Source: Salvelinus alpinus (Eukaryota; Chordata; Actinopteri; Salmoniformes; Salmonidae). Taken from it: a DNA stretch of 64,000 nucleotides. Below, piece by piece: positions 23,806-33,700 of this stretch (positions are counted from its first letter, which is position 1; each line of letters begins with the position of its first letter). Both the position numbers and the translations under genes were made by a program. The stretch covers positions 4,907,986-4,971,985 of the forward strand of contig NC_092089.1 of the NCBI RefSeq assembly GCF_045679555.1, in the 5' to 3' direction. Below the pieces are notes generated by a model that did not search any database, was not told where the DNA came from, and saw nothing but the letters and a program-made list of their open reading frames with translations.

Positions 23806-24108
23806 AATACTCCGGACTTCGACATTGCTCGTCCTAATATTTCTATATTACATTATTTGACATCGTGCTCCTGCACTGTTAGATACTACTGCGCTGTTGA
23901 AAGCTAGGAACACAAGCATTTCGCTACAACCACAATAACATCTTGCTAAATATGTGTATGCGATCAATTTGATTTGATTTGATAAAAATAGTTCAACACC
24001 TTAAAAGACCAACAGTGTGATAAAAACTACACAGACCACCTACCTGTACGGCCCGATAGCTGCCGGCGCTTTAGTGGTGTTGATTATCTTCCTGATGATC
24101 TTAGACAT
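15268..24108 (-). CDS. rida: RidA / 2-iminobutanoate/2-iminopropanoate deaminase (complete, six exons)
   Basis: Reactive intermediate deaminase of the YjgF/YER057c/UK114 family, which hydrolyses reactive enamine/imine products of amino-acid enzymes such as threonine dehydratase. Exons on the minus strand: 24108-24044, 23089-22984, 16667-16613, 16526-16458, 15773-15718, 15327-15268. Their lengths (65, 106, 55, 69, 56, 60) sum to 411 nt with every phase matching, giving 136 aa plus TGA; human RIDA is 137 aa. Family landmarks: N-terminus [30 protein letters not shown] near 32-47, [14 protein letters not shown] at 76-89, catalytic Arg107 within [13 protein letters not shown], and C-terminal [16 protein letters not shown]. 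No frame disruption is seen. Every intron is altered by repeats: intron 2 is a 5.9-kb minisatellite, exon 3's acceptor abuts SINE heads, and the last acceptor is inside a CT microsatellite. It is convergent with ERICH5 and divergent from POP1, as in human from memory. Confidence 0.95.
15328..15609. repeat. GAGA/CTCT microsatellite forming the RIDA intron-5 pyrimidine tract
   Basis: About 280 bp of GAGA with interspersed CA/CAGA on the plus strand. On the RIDA strand it is an uninterrupted pyrimidine-rich tract that runs directly into the exon 6 acceptor. Confidence 0.95.
15718..15773 (-). CDS. rida: RIDA exon 5
   Basis: Encodes (T)[19 protein letters not shown] with catalytic Arg107. The acceptor is TTCCTCTTTAG. 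Two further AGs follow ten bases on (TTTTCAGCAG), but only the first keeps the phase. The donor is AGG|GTGAGG. Confidence 0.92.
15982..16075. mobile_element. Tc1/mariner-type terminal fragment
   Basis: TTCACACCTCTGGACTTTTT followed by TTTGGTTGTGTTACAG resembles the terminal region of a common salmonid Tc1-like transposon. Only about 90 bp remains, in RIDA intron 4. The rest of 15774-15981 is unique. Confidence 0.5.
16082..16445. repeat. 40-bp minisatellite next to RIDA exon 4 donor
   Basis: Nine copies of a unit containing ACATGAATATTCAGAGAATT and CAACAGGAAGGATCCCAACA. It ends 12 bases beyond the exon 4 donor on the RIDA strand. Confidence 0.96.
16458..16526 (-). CDS. rida: RIDA exon 4
   Basis: Encodes [23 protein letters not shown], bounded by TTTTCCCACAG and CAT|GTAAGT. 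Confidence 0.93.
16613..16667 (-). CDS. rida: RIDA exon 3
   Basis: Encodes [18 protein letters not shown], bounded by TGTCCCATACAG and AGTG|GTAAGT; matches the conserved NMGEILKAAG helix of RidA proteins. Confidence 0.93.
16685..16808 (-). mobile_element. Three tandem heads of an HpaI-type tRNA-derived SINE
   Basis: On the minus strand GTAGCCTAGTGGTTAGA occurs three times, followed in the copy nearest exon 3 by GCGTTGGGCCCAGTAACCGA. This is the tRNA-like 5' region (A box) of the salmonid HpaI-type SINE. The bodies are missing; the innermost copy lies about 17 bases from the RIDA exon 3 acceptor. Confidence 0.7.
16965..22822. repeat. 5.9-kb minisatellite filling RIDA intron 2
   Basis: Mosaic of two related units: a short form of 33 bp (GACCTCCTGAAGCATCTCAC plus CAGTCTCACCACT) and a 41-bp form with an extra GATGACCGA or GACGACCGA. 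Variants at CAGC/AAGC and TAGT/CAGT allow segmental duplications to be traced: a rare AAGCGTCTCA junction recurs 1081 bp apart (17861, 18942), and TGACTAGTCT recurs 850 bp apart (20671, 21521). Confidence 0.98.
22882..22970. repeat. Poly-C and poly-G runs
   Basis: A C13 run near 22882-22895 and a G run near 22953-22966 lie about 60 bases apart, close to the RIDA exon 2 donor. They could pair as a hairpin. Confidence 0.8.
22984..23089 (-). CDS. rida: RIDA exon 2
   Basis: Encodes [19 protein letters not shown] and [17 protein letters not shown], bounded by TCTGTCTCCCAG and CAG|GTGAGG. Confidence 0.95.
23758..23800. repeat. (TA)n microsatellite
   Basis: About 21 TA dinucleotides in RIDA intron 1. 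Confidence 0.98.
23808..23983 (+). mobile_element. LINE 3' tail (salmonid RSg-1/L2-like)
   Basis: GGAACACAAGCATTTCGCTA, then AATAACATCTTGCTAAATAT and a terminal ATTTGATTTGATTTGAT tail, is the typical 3' end of the abundant salmonid LINE. About 175 bp is retained, 5'-truncated, next to the TA microsatellite. The remaining RIDA intron 1 (23090-23757, 23984-24043) shows no exon. Confidence 0.65.
24044..24108 (-). CDS. rida: RIDA exon 1 (start exon)
   Basis: ATG at 24108 gives [21 protein letters not shown], aligned with the human start MSSLIRRVIS. An upstream in-frame ATG would add unrelated residues and is rejected. The donor is ACAG|GTAGGT. Confidence 0.94.
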
Positions 24109-24910
24109 GATTAGAATTCGACAACAAAAAGTCTTCACTGAAAACAAAGAAGTAACTGGTCTGTAGTCCGTGGAACTCTGAAATGACAGATCAGCTGGTA
24201 GACCGCGTCTACTACCGTAAAGTCTCAACTAAACGGGCCTACAAGTTTCATAGACCCACAACTTATATTATTGTAATCGTTGTGGGTATTGGCAGGGTAC
24301 CGAAATGACGCTAAATTCAAAAAGTGTCATTTATTTTCTGCCAATTTTGTCATATTTTATTGACGTGAGCAAGTATATCTACTACATAAATAAAGGTTAC
24401 ATTAAAAAAATATATATACAAAAAAGATCTACTGTATACTACATTTCCCATGAACTCAATTGAACCGGAACAAGATACACGTCATATTTATGCGGAAGAG
24501 CTGTAGATATAAATGTGAGCGTACAGCGTGGTTTTGAAATATAACTGTTCCTCCATTCAGGATTTGAAAGTGAATATATTTTCAGCTACCTTTACAAGTA
24601 CATTGTGGTGTGATGGAAGTGGATAACTTCATAACTCGTTAGCGTAGCCAGTTTGTGTCATGCAAAGTAGTCGCATGATGTCCAATGTGTAGCAAGCTTG
24701 CTAAGTAGCTAATTTAGCTAGCTGTTCTGCTGAGGGGAGATTGAATGGCATGTCTTTCAAAGCGTCGCTGACAATAACATCCGATCAGTGACTGTGCAAT
24801 TCACTCTTAAATAGTAGCTAGTAGCCTGCTCGTGTCCCAGGATAGGATAATTTTTGACAGCACCATAAGCCTTGTTATCAATGACTCATGTTATTGTTTA
24901 TTTTCTGCAG
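24109..24910. promoter_or_regulatory. RIDA/POP1 bidirectional promoter region
   Basis: The two start codons diverge across about 0.8 kb that is free of tandem arrays, in contrast to everything around it. It contains an ACTACATTTCCCA motif (24438-24450) and two GGAA cores in CCGGAA (24465-24470) and GCGGAAG (24492-24498). The POP1 start exon has an acceptor at 24910, so at least one non-coding POP1 exon must lie here; I could not place its donor. Confidence 0.65.
24438..24450 (+). promoter_or_regulatory. ZNF143/SBF-like site
   Basis: ACTACATTTCCCA differs by one base from the ACTACAATTCCCA core that ZNF143 (Staf) recognises and that is enriched in divergent housekeeping promoters. It is followed within 60 bases by ETS-like GGAA motifs. 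Confidence 0.5.
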
Positions 24911-24921
24911 AGCTATCAAAC

Positions 24922-25177
24922 ATGTCTACAGCCAAGCACAGGATGCGCGATAAGAAGATGAGGAACCAGCCAATCAACGTCACCTATTCCTCCCAGGGCA
25001 GCTCCCACTGGAGGAACGGAGGGGACGCCCCTACAGGTCGAGGCTATGATCTGTCTCCACATCCAAGGGGCCAGGGGTCCTCTCACTCAGGCCATGCCCA
25101 GAGAGGGGGCTGGGTCCGGGGCCACCAGAGAGAAGGACATGGGGGCTACCCGCAGGCTCTGCCCACACACATTACTG
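24922..25177 (+). CDS. pop1: POP1 coding exon 1
   Basis: ATG follows TCTGCAGAGCTATCAAAC, so the start lies eleven bases into the exon. Residues 1-85 are basic and Gly/His-rich after the conserved KKMRNQP motif. The donor is ACTG|GTAAGA. Confidence 0.95.
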
Positions 25178-27737
25178 GTAAGAACACCTTCCTGCATACA
25201 GTTGTCAATGTATTTTAAATGGATGCTCTCATGTCTTGATGGGTCTTTAAACTGATAGAGGTTCTAGCTGAGCACTTCTGCATGTCAATGTTGAACCAGC
25301 TGCAAATCAACAGCTTATTACACAATTCCAATGGCATTTAGAATGAATAAATCATGTCTGATGCTCCAACCCATTGACTTCCAGCCACAATTCCAATGGC
25401 ATTTAGAATGAGTAAATAATGCCTGATGCTCCAACTCATTGACTCCCAGCCAGCCTTTTTGTGATGTGTGGTGCTGTGCCTCTTCTCCTCAGCCTCTGCG
25501 TTTGCCAAGGCCCGGGCAGCAGAGGTGAACGCCATGTTGACGGCCGTCACCAAGACAACGGGCAGCTCCCATGTGTTTGGAGCTCTTCCTAAACACATGA
25601 GGAGGAGGGCCATGAGTCATAACACCAAGAGACTGCCCTGCAGGCTGAGAGACATGGCCAACAACATGGTGGGTTTGCCTAAGTAACACACACAGTCACA
25701 CACATAGCTCTTCCTAAACACATGAGGAGGAGGGCCATGAGTCATAACACCAAGAGACTGCCCTGCAGGCTGAGAGACATGGCCAACAACATGGTGGGTT
25801 TGTCTAAGTAACACACACAGTCACACTCACACACGCTCACACACTCACACACTCAGTCACACACACTCAGTCACACACACACTCAGTCACACACACAGTC
25901 ACACTCTCACACTCAGTTACACACACAGTCACACACACTCAGTCAGTCACACTGTCACACTCAGTCACAGTGAAACACGGCCTCTCTCTCTCTTGACTTT
26001 AAAGCATGGTCCCAGATCTGTCTCCTCTGTTATTGTCATGTCCAAACATGGAGGAATGACTAGTCACGCCTAGAGCCGGACTAGTCGCCGGACTAGTCGC
26101 GCCTAGAGCCGGACTAGTCGCGCCTAGAGCCGGACTAGTCGCGCCTAGAGCCGGACTAGTCGCGCCTAGAGCCGGAACTAGTCGCGCCTAGAGCCGGGAC
26201 TAGTCGCGCCCAGAGCCGGGACTAGTCGCGCCCAGAGCCGGGACTAGTCGCGCCCAGAGCCGGAACTAGTCACACCTAGAGCCGGACTAGAGCCGGACTA
26301 GTCACGCCTAGAGCCGGGACTAGTCGCGCCTAGAGCCGGGACTAGTCGCGCCTAGAGCCGGGACTAGTCGCGCCTAGAGCCGGGACTAGTCGCGCCTAGA
26401 GCCGGACTAGAGCCGGACTAGAGCCGGACTAGAGCCGGACTAGTCACGCCTAGAGCCGGACTAGTCACGCCTAGAGCCGGATTAGTCACGCCTAGAGCCG
26501 GAACTAGAGCCGGACTAGTCACGCCTAGAGCCGGACTAGTCCAATTACACACCAGCAGTGGCGCGGCAATATTCTGTATGTTTCGTCTCTGGTCCAGTTG
26601 GAGAAGAGTCAGAAGGCTGGTCAGAAGGTGAAGAAGGAACAGTCCAAGAGCAAGAGCCGTAAAGCCCGGCGTCGCCACGGCAACATGCTTCTGGAGTTCA
26701 ACCGTCGCCAGCGGAAGAACCTGTGGCTGGAGACGCACATCTGGCACGCCAAGCGCTTCCACATGGTCAGGAGATGGGGCTACTGTCTGGGAGACAGGCC
26801 AACCTTCAAGTGTTACAGAGCCTGCTACAGAGCCATGAGCTCCCACTGTCTAATACAGGTTAGTGTCTTTACCCACTGTGTCCTTTTTAGGCTGGATATC
26901 TGGGAAAGCACTTTGGGACAACTGATAGGAAATACATTTTGATTGATTGACTGATTTTATAGGGTCCTGTTCAAATTACTGTTCAATAAGGTTAGGAGTT
27001 CACCAGACCTGGGATAACTCTAGTTTTAAATTACTGTTCAATAAGGTTAGGAGTTCACCAGACCTGGGATAACTCTAGTTTTAAATTACTGTTCAATAAG
27101 GTTAGGAGTTCACCAGACCTGGGATAACTCTAGTTTTAAATTCCTGCTCAATAAGGTTAAGAGTTCACCAGACCTGGGATAACTCTAGTTTTAAATTCCT
27201 GCTCAATAAGGTTAGGAGTTCACCAGACCTGGGATAACTCTAGTTTTAAATTACTGTTCAATAAGGTTAGGAGTTCACCAGACCTGGGATAACTCTAGTT
27301 TTAAATTACTGCTCAATAAGGTTAGGAGTTCACCAGACCTGGGATAACTCTAGTTTTAAATTCCTGCTCAATAAGGTTAGGAGTTCACCAGACCTGGGAT
27401 AACTCTAGTTTTAAATTCCTGCTCAATAAGGTTAAGAGTTCACCAGACCTGGGATAACTCTAGTTTTAAATTCCTGCTCAATAAGGTTAGGAGTTCACCA
27501 GACCTGGGATAACTCTAGTTTTAAATTACTGTTCAATAAGGTTAGGAGTTCACCAGACCTGGGATAACTCTAGTTTTAAATGACTGCTCAATAAGGTTAG
27601 GAGTTCACCAGACCTGGGATAACTCTAGTTTTAAATATGCTTTGTGGAAAGTTAAAACATTTCTCGGGGACTATTTTCAATTCAGATCCCCAACAGTGAG
27701 GGACATGAACTTTTAGGAGAATTAAATTCTCATGTAT

Positions 27738-27769
<32 letters not shown>

Positions 27770-30700
27770 AAATTTTATCCCCTTTTCTCCCCAATTTTCG
27801 TGGTATCCAATCGCTAGTAATTACTATCTTGTCTCATCGCTACAACTCCCGTACGGGCTCGGGAGAGACGAAGGTCGAAAGTCATGCGTCCTCTGAAGCA
27901 CAACCCAACCAAGCCGCACTGCTTCTTAACACAGCGCGCCTCCAACCCGGAAGCCAGCCGCACCAATGTGTCGGAGGAAACACCGTGCACCCGCCCCCCT
28001 CAGTTAGCGCGCACTGCGCCCGGCCCGCCACAGGAGTCGCTGGAGCGCGATGAGACAAGGATATCCCTACCGGCCAAACCCTCCCTAACCCGGACGACGC
28101 TAAGCCAATTGTGCGTCGCCCCACGGACCTCCCGGTCGCGGCCGGCTGCGACAGAGCCTGGGCGCGAACCCAGACTCTGGTGGCGCAGCATAGCACTGCG
28201 ATGCAGTGCTCTAGACCACTGCGCCACCCGGGAGGCCTAATTCTCATGTATTCTAACCAATTATATTAAATGACTCAGTCTGCTATATCAGGATTTGTAA
28301 GATACTGATGGAAATAAAGACAGACAGAGGCCCAGTCTACAATCGTCAAATGTTTATTCACGGGAACGTTCTGCCTATCATTTCCTGTACATTGGTTTAT
28401 ATACCTCACATTTCACCATAAACGTCCCTCCTCTCAGATACAATGGCAACATAGTTCACAAGTCTTCTTCTCATACATTGTCCGCCACCTGTTATACGAT
28501 CTACCAGAAGCCCAAGGTTTCTCCCCTCCCTGGGTGGGGAGACTTCCTTCCCTGTTATCAGTTTCACAGTGGTCACAAGATGTCTGCCACAGTTCCTTGT
28601 CTGCTAACAGTCACTCTTTCTTATGGACAAACATGATTCATCAGACAGGATATAATTCTGTTAGTTATAATTCTACGTTAAATATATAAATCCTTTAGTC
28701 ATTATTCATAAAATTCCCATAACATGAACTCATCTTAACATTTAGCTAGATCTAGGTAACAGTGAGGGACATGGACTCATCTTAACATTTAGCTAGATCT
28801 AGGTAACAGTGAGGGACATGGACTCATCTTAACATTTAGCTAGATCTAGGTAACAGTGAGGGACATGGACTCATCTTAACATTTAGCTAGATCTAGGTAA
28901 CGGTGAGGGACATGGACTCATCTTAACATTTAGCTAGATCTAGGTAACGGTGAGGGACATGGACTCATCTTAACATTTAGCTAGATCTAGGTAACAGTGA
29001 GGGACATGGACTCATCTTAACATTTAGCTAGATCTAGGTAACAGTGAGGGACATGGACTCATCTTAACATTTAGCTAGATCTAGGTAACAGTGAGGGACA
29101 TGGACTCATCTTAACATTTAGCTAGATCTAGGTAACAGTGAGGGACATGGACTCATCTTAACATTTAGCTAGATCTAGGTAACAGTGAGGGACATGGACT
29201 CATCTTAACATTTAGCTAGATCTAGGTAACAGTGAGGGACATGGACTCATCTTAACATTTAGCTAGATCTAGGTAACAGTGAGGGACATGGACTCATCTT
29301 AACATTTAGCTAGATCTAGGTAACAGTGAGGGACATAGACTCATCTTAACATTTAGCTAGATCTAGGTAACAGTGAGGGACATGGACTCATCTTAACATT
29401 TAGCTAGATCTAGGTAACAGTGAGGGACATGGACTCATCTTAACATTTAGCTAGATCTAGGTAACAGTGAGGGACATGGACTCATCTTAACATTTAGCTA
29501 GATCTAGGTAACAGTGAGGGACATGGACTCACCTTAACATTTAGCTAGATCTAGGTAACAGTGAGGGACATGAACTCATCTTAACATTTAGCTAGATCTA
29601 GGTAACAGTGAGGGACATGAACTCATCTTAACATTTAGCTAGATCTAGGTAACAGTGAGGGACATGGACTCATCTTAACATTTAGCTAGATCTAGGTAAC
29701 AGTGAGGGACATGAATCATAACATTTAGCTAGATCTAGGTAACAGTGAGGGACATGAACTCATCTTAACATTTAGCTAGATCTAGGTAACAGTGAGGGAC
29801 ATGAACTCACCTTAACATTTAGCTAGATCTAGGTAACAGTGAGGGACATGGACTCATCTTAACATTTAGCTAGATCTAGGTAACAGTGAGGGACATGGAC
29901 TCATCTTAACATTTAGCTAGATCTAGGTAACAGTGAGGGACATGGACTCATCTTAACATTTAGCTAGATCTAGGTAACGGTGAGGGACATGGACTCATCT
30001 TAACATTTAGCTAGATCTAGGTAACAGTGAGGGACATGGACTCATCTTAACATTTAGCTAGATCTAGGTAACAGTGAGGGACATGAACTCATCTTAACAT
30101 TTAGCTAGATCTAGGTAACAGTGAGGGACATGGACTCATCTTAACATTTAGCTAGATCTAGGTAACAGTGAGGGACATGGACTCATCTTAACATTTAGCT
30201 AGATCTAGGTAACAGTGAGGGACATGGACTCATCTTAACATTTAGCTAGATCCAGGTAACAGTGAGGGACATCTTAACATTTAGCTAGATCTAGGTAACA
30301 GTGAGGGACATGGACTCATCTTAACATTTAGCTAGATCTAGGTAACAGTGAGGGACATGGACTCATCTTAACATTTAGCTAGATCTAGGTAACAGTGAGG
30401 GACATGAACTCATCTTAACATTTAGCTAGATCTAGGTAACAGTGAGGGACATGGACTCATCTTAACATTTAGCTAGATCTAGGTAACAGTGAGGGACATG
30501 GACTCATCTTAACATTTAGCTAGATCTAGGTAACAGTGAGGGACATCTTAACATTTAGCTAGATCTAGGTAACAGTGAGGGACATGGACTCATCTTAACA
30601 TTTAGCTAGATCTAGGTAACAGTGAGGGACATGGACTCATCTTAACATCTAGCTAGATCTAGGTAACAGTGAGGGACATGAACTCCATCTTAACATTTAG

Positions 30701-33700
30701 CTAGATCTAGGTAACAGTGAGGGACATGGACTCATCTTAACATTTAGCTAGATCTAGGTAACAGTGAGGGACATGAATCATAACATTTAGCTAGATCTAG
30801 GTAACAGTGAGGGACATGAACCCATCTTAACATTTAGCTAGATCCAGGTAACAGTGAGGGACATGGACTCATCTTAACATTTAGCTAGATCTAGGTAACA
30901 GTGAGGGACATGGACTCATCTTAACATTTAGCTAGATCTAGGTAACAGTGAGGGACATGACCATCTTAACATTTAGCTAGATCTAGGTAACAGTGAGGGA
31001 CATGGACTCATCTTAACATTTAGCTAGATCTAGGTAACAGTGAGGGACATGAACTCATCTTAACATTTAGCTAGATCTAGGTAACAGTGAGGGACATGGA
31101 CTCATCTTAACATTTAGCTAGATCTAGGTAACAGTGAGGGACATGGACTCATCTTAACATTTAGCTAGATCTAGGTAACAGTGAGGGACATGGACTCATC
31201 TTAACATTTAGCTAGATCTAGGTAACAGTGAGGGACATGGACTCATCTTAACATTCAAAGTACAACAGTTTCAGAATGACTAAAATACAGGCATAATATA
31301 TTACAGTAACACTTGAAGTTCTTCTAATAGGTTTATTGTGGGATCTCTACAATAGTAGTCTCTGTAACAGTTCTAGTAGGTTTACTGTGGGATCTCTACA
31401 ATAGTAGTCTCTGTAACAGTTCTAGTAGGTTTACTGTGGGATCTTTACAATAGTAGTCTCTGTAACAGTTCTAATAGGTTTACTGTGGGATCTCTACAAT
31501 AGTNNNNNNNNNNNNNNNNNNNNNNNNNNNNNNNNNNNNNNNNNNNNNNNNNNNNNNNNNNNNNNNNNNNNNNNNNNNNNNNNNNNNNNNNNNNNNNNNN
31601 NNNTCTTAACATTTAGCTAGATCTAGGTAACAGTGAGGGACATGGACTCATCTTAACATTTAGCTAGATCTAGGTAACAGTGAGGGACATGGACTCATCT
31701 TAACATTTAGCTAGATCTAGGTAACAGTGAGGGACATGGACTCATCTTAACATTTAGCTAGATCTAGGTAACAGTGAGGGACATGGACTCATCTTAACAT
31801 TTAGCTAGATCTAGGTAACAGTGAGGGACATGGACTCATCTTAACATTTAGCTAGATCTAGGTAACAGTGAGGGACATGGACTCATCTTAACATTTAGCT
31901 AGATCTAGGTAACAGTGAGGGACATGGACTCATCTTAACATTTAGCTAGATCTAGGTAACAGTGAGGGACATGGACTCATCTTAACATTTAGCTAGATCT
32001 AGGTAACAGTGAGGGACATAGACTCATCTTAACATTTAGCTAGATCTAGGTAACGGTGAGGGACATGAACTCATCTTAACATTTAGCTAGATCTAGGTAA
32101 CAGTGAGGGACATGAACTCATCTTAACATTTAGCTAGATCTAGGTAACAGTGAGGGACATGAACTCATCTTAACATTTAGCTAGATCTAGGTAACAGTGA
32201 GGGACATGAATCATAACATTTAGCTAGATCTAGGTAACAGTGAGGGACATGAACTCATCTTAACATTTAGCTAGATCTAGGTAACAGTGAGGGACATGGA
32301 CTCATCTTAACATTTAGCTAGATCTAGGTAACAGTGAGGGACATGGACTCATCTTAACATTTAGCTAGATCTAGGTAACAGTGAGGGACATGGACTCATC
32401 TTAACATTTAGCTAGATCTAGGTAACAGTGAGGGACATGGACTCATCTTAACATTTAGCTAGATCTAGGTAACAGTGAGGGACATGGACTCATCTTAACA
32501 TTTAGCTAGATCTAGGTAACAGTGAGGGACATGAACTCCATCTTAACATTTAGCTAGATCTAGGTAACAGTGAGGGACATGAACTCATCTTAACATTTAG
32601 CTAGATCTAGGTAACAGTGAGGGACATGGACTCATCTTAACATTTAGCTAGATCTAGGTAACAGTGAGGGACATGGACTCATCTTAACATTTAGCTAGAT
32701 CTAGGTAACAGTGAGGGACATGGACTCATCTTAACATTTAGCTAGATCTAGGTAACAGTGAGGGACATGGACTCATCTTAACATTTAGCTAGATCTAGGT
32801 AACAGTGAGGGACATGGACTCATCTTAACATTTAGCTAGATCTAGGTAACAGTGAGGGACATGGACTCATCTTAACATTTAGCTAGATCTAGGTAACAGT
32901 GAGGGACATGGACTCATCTTAACATTTAGCTAGATCTAGGTAACAGTGAGGGACATGGACTCATCTTAACATTTAGCTAGATCTAGGTAACAGTGAGGGA
33001 CATGGACTCATCTTAACATTTAGCTAGATCTAGGTAACAGTGAGGGACATGGACTCATCTTAACATTTAGCTAGATCTAGGTAACAGTGAGGGACATGGA
33101 CTCATCTTAACATTTAGCTAGATCTAGGTAACAGTGAGGGACATGGACTCATCTTAACATTTAGCTAGATCTAGGTAACAGTGAGGGACATGAGACTCCA
33201 TCTTAACATTTAGCTAGATCTAGGTAACAGTGAGGGACATGGACTCATCTTAACATTTAGCTAGATCTAGGTAACAGTGAGGGACATGGACTCATCTTAA
33301 CATTTAGCTAGATCTAGGTAACAGTGAGGGACATGGACTCATCTTAACATTTAGCTAGATCTAGGTAACAGTGAGGGACATGGACTCATCTTAACATTTA
33401 GCTAGATCTAGGTAACGGTGAGGGACATGGACTCATCTTAACATTTAGCTAGATCTAGGTAACAGTGAGGGACATGGACTCATCTTAACATTTAGCTAGA
33501 TCTAGGTAACAGTGAGGGACATGAACTCATCTTAACATTTAGCTAGATCTAGGTAACAGTGAGGGACATGGACTCATCTTAACATTTAGCTAGATCTAGG
33601 TAACAGTGAGGGACATGGACTCATCTTAACATTTAGCTAGATCTAGGTAACAGTGAGGGACATGGACTCATCTTAACATTTAGCTAGATCTAGGTAACAG

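Noticed and set aside
24040-24228. Longer RIDA N-terminus starting at an upstream in-frame ATG
   Set aside because: The added residues do not resemble the family, and MSKIIRKII aligns directly with the known start.
28150-28238. Possible tRNA gene on the minus strand
   Set aside because: A and B boxes are present but they are the head of a SINE with poly-A tail and target duplication.
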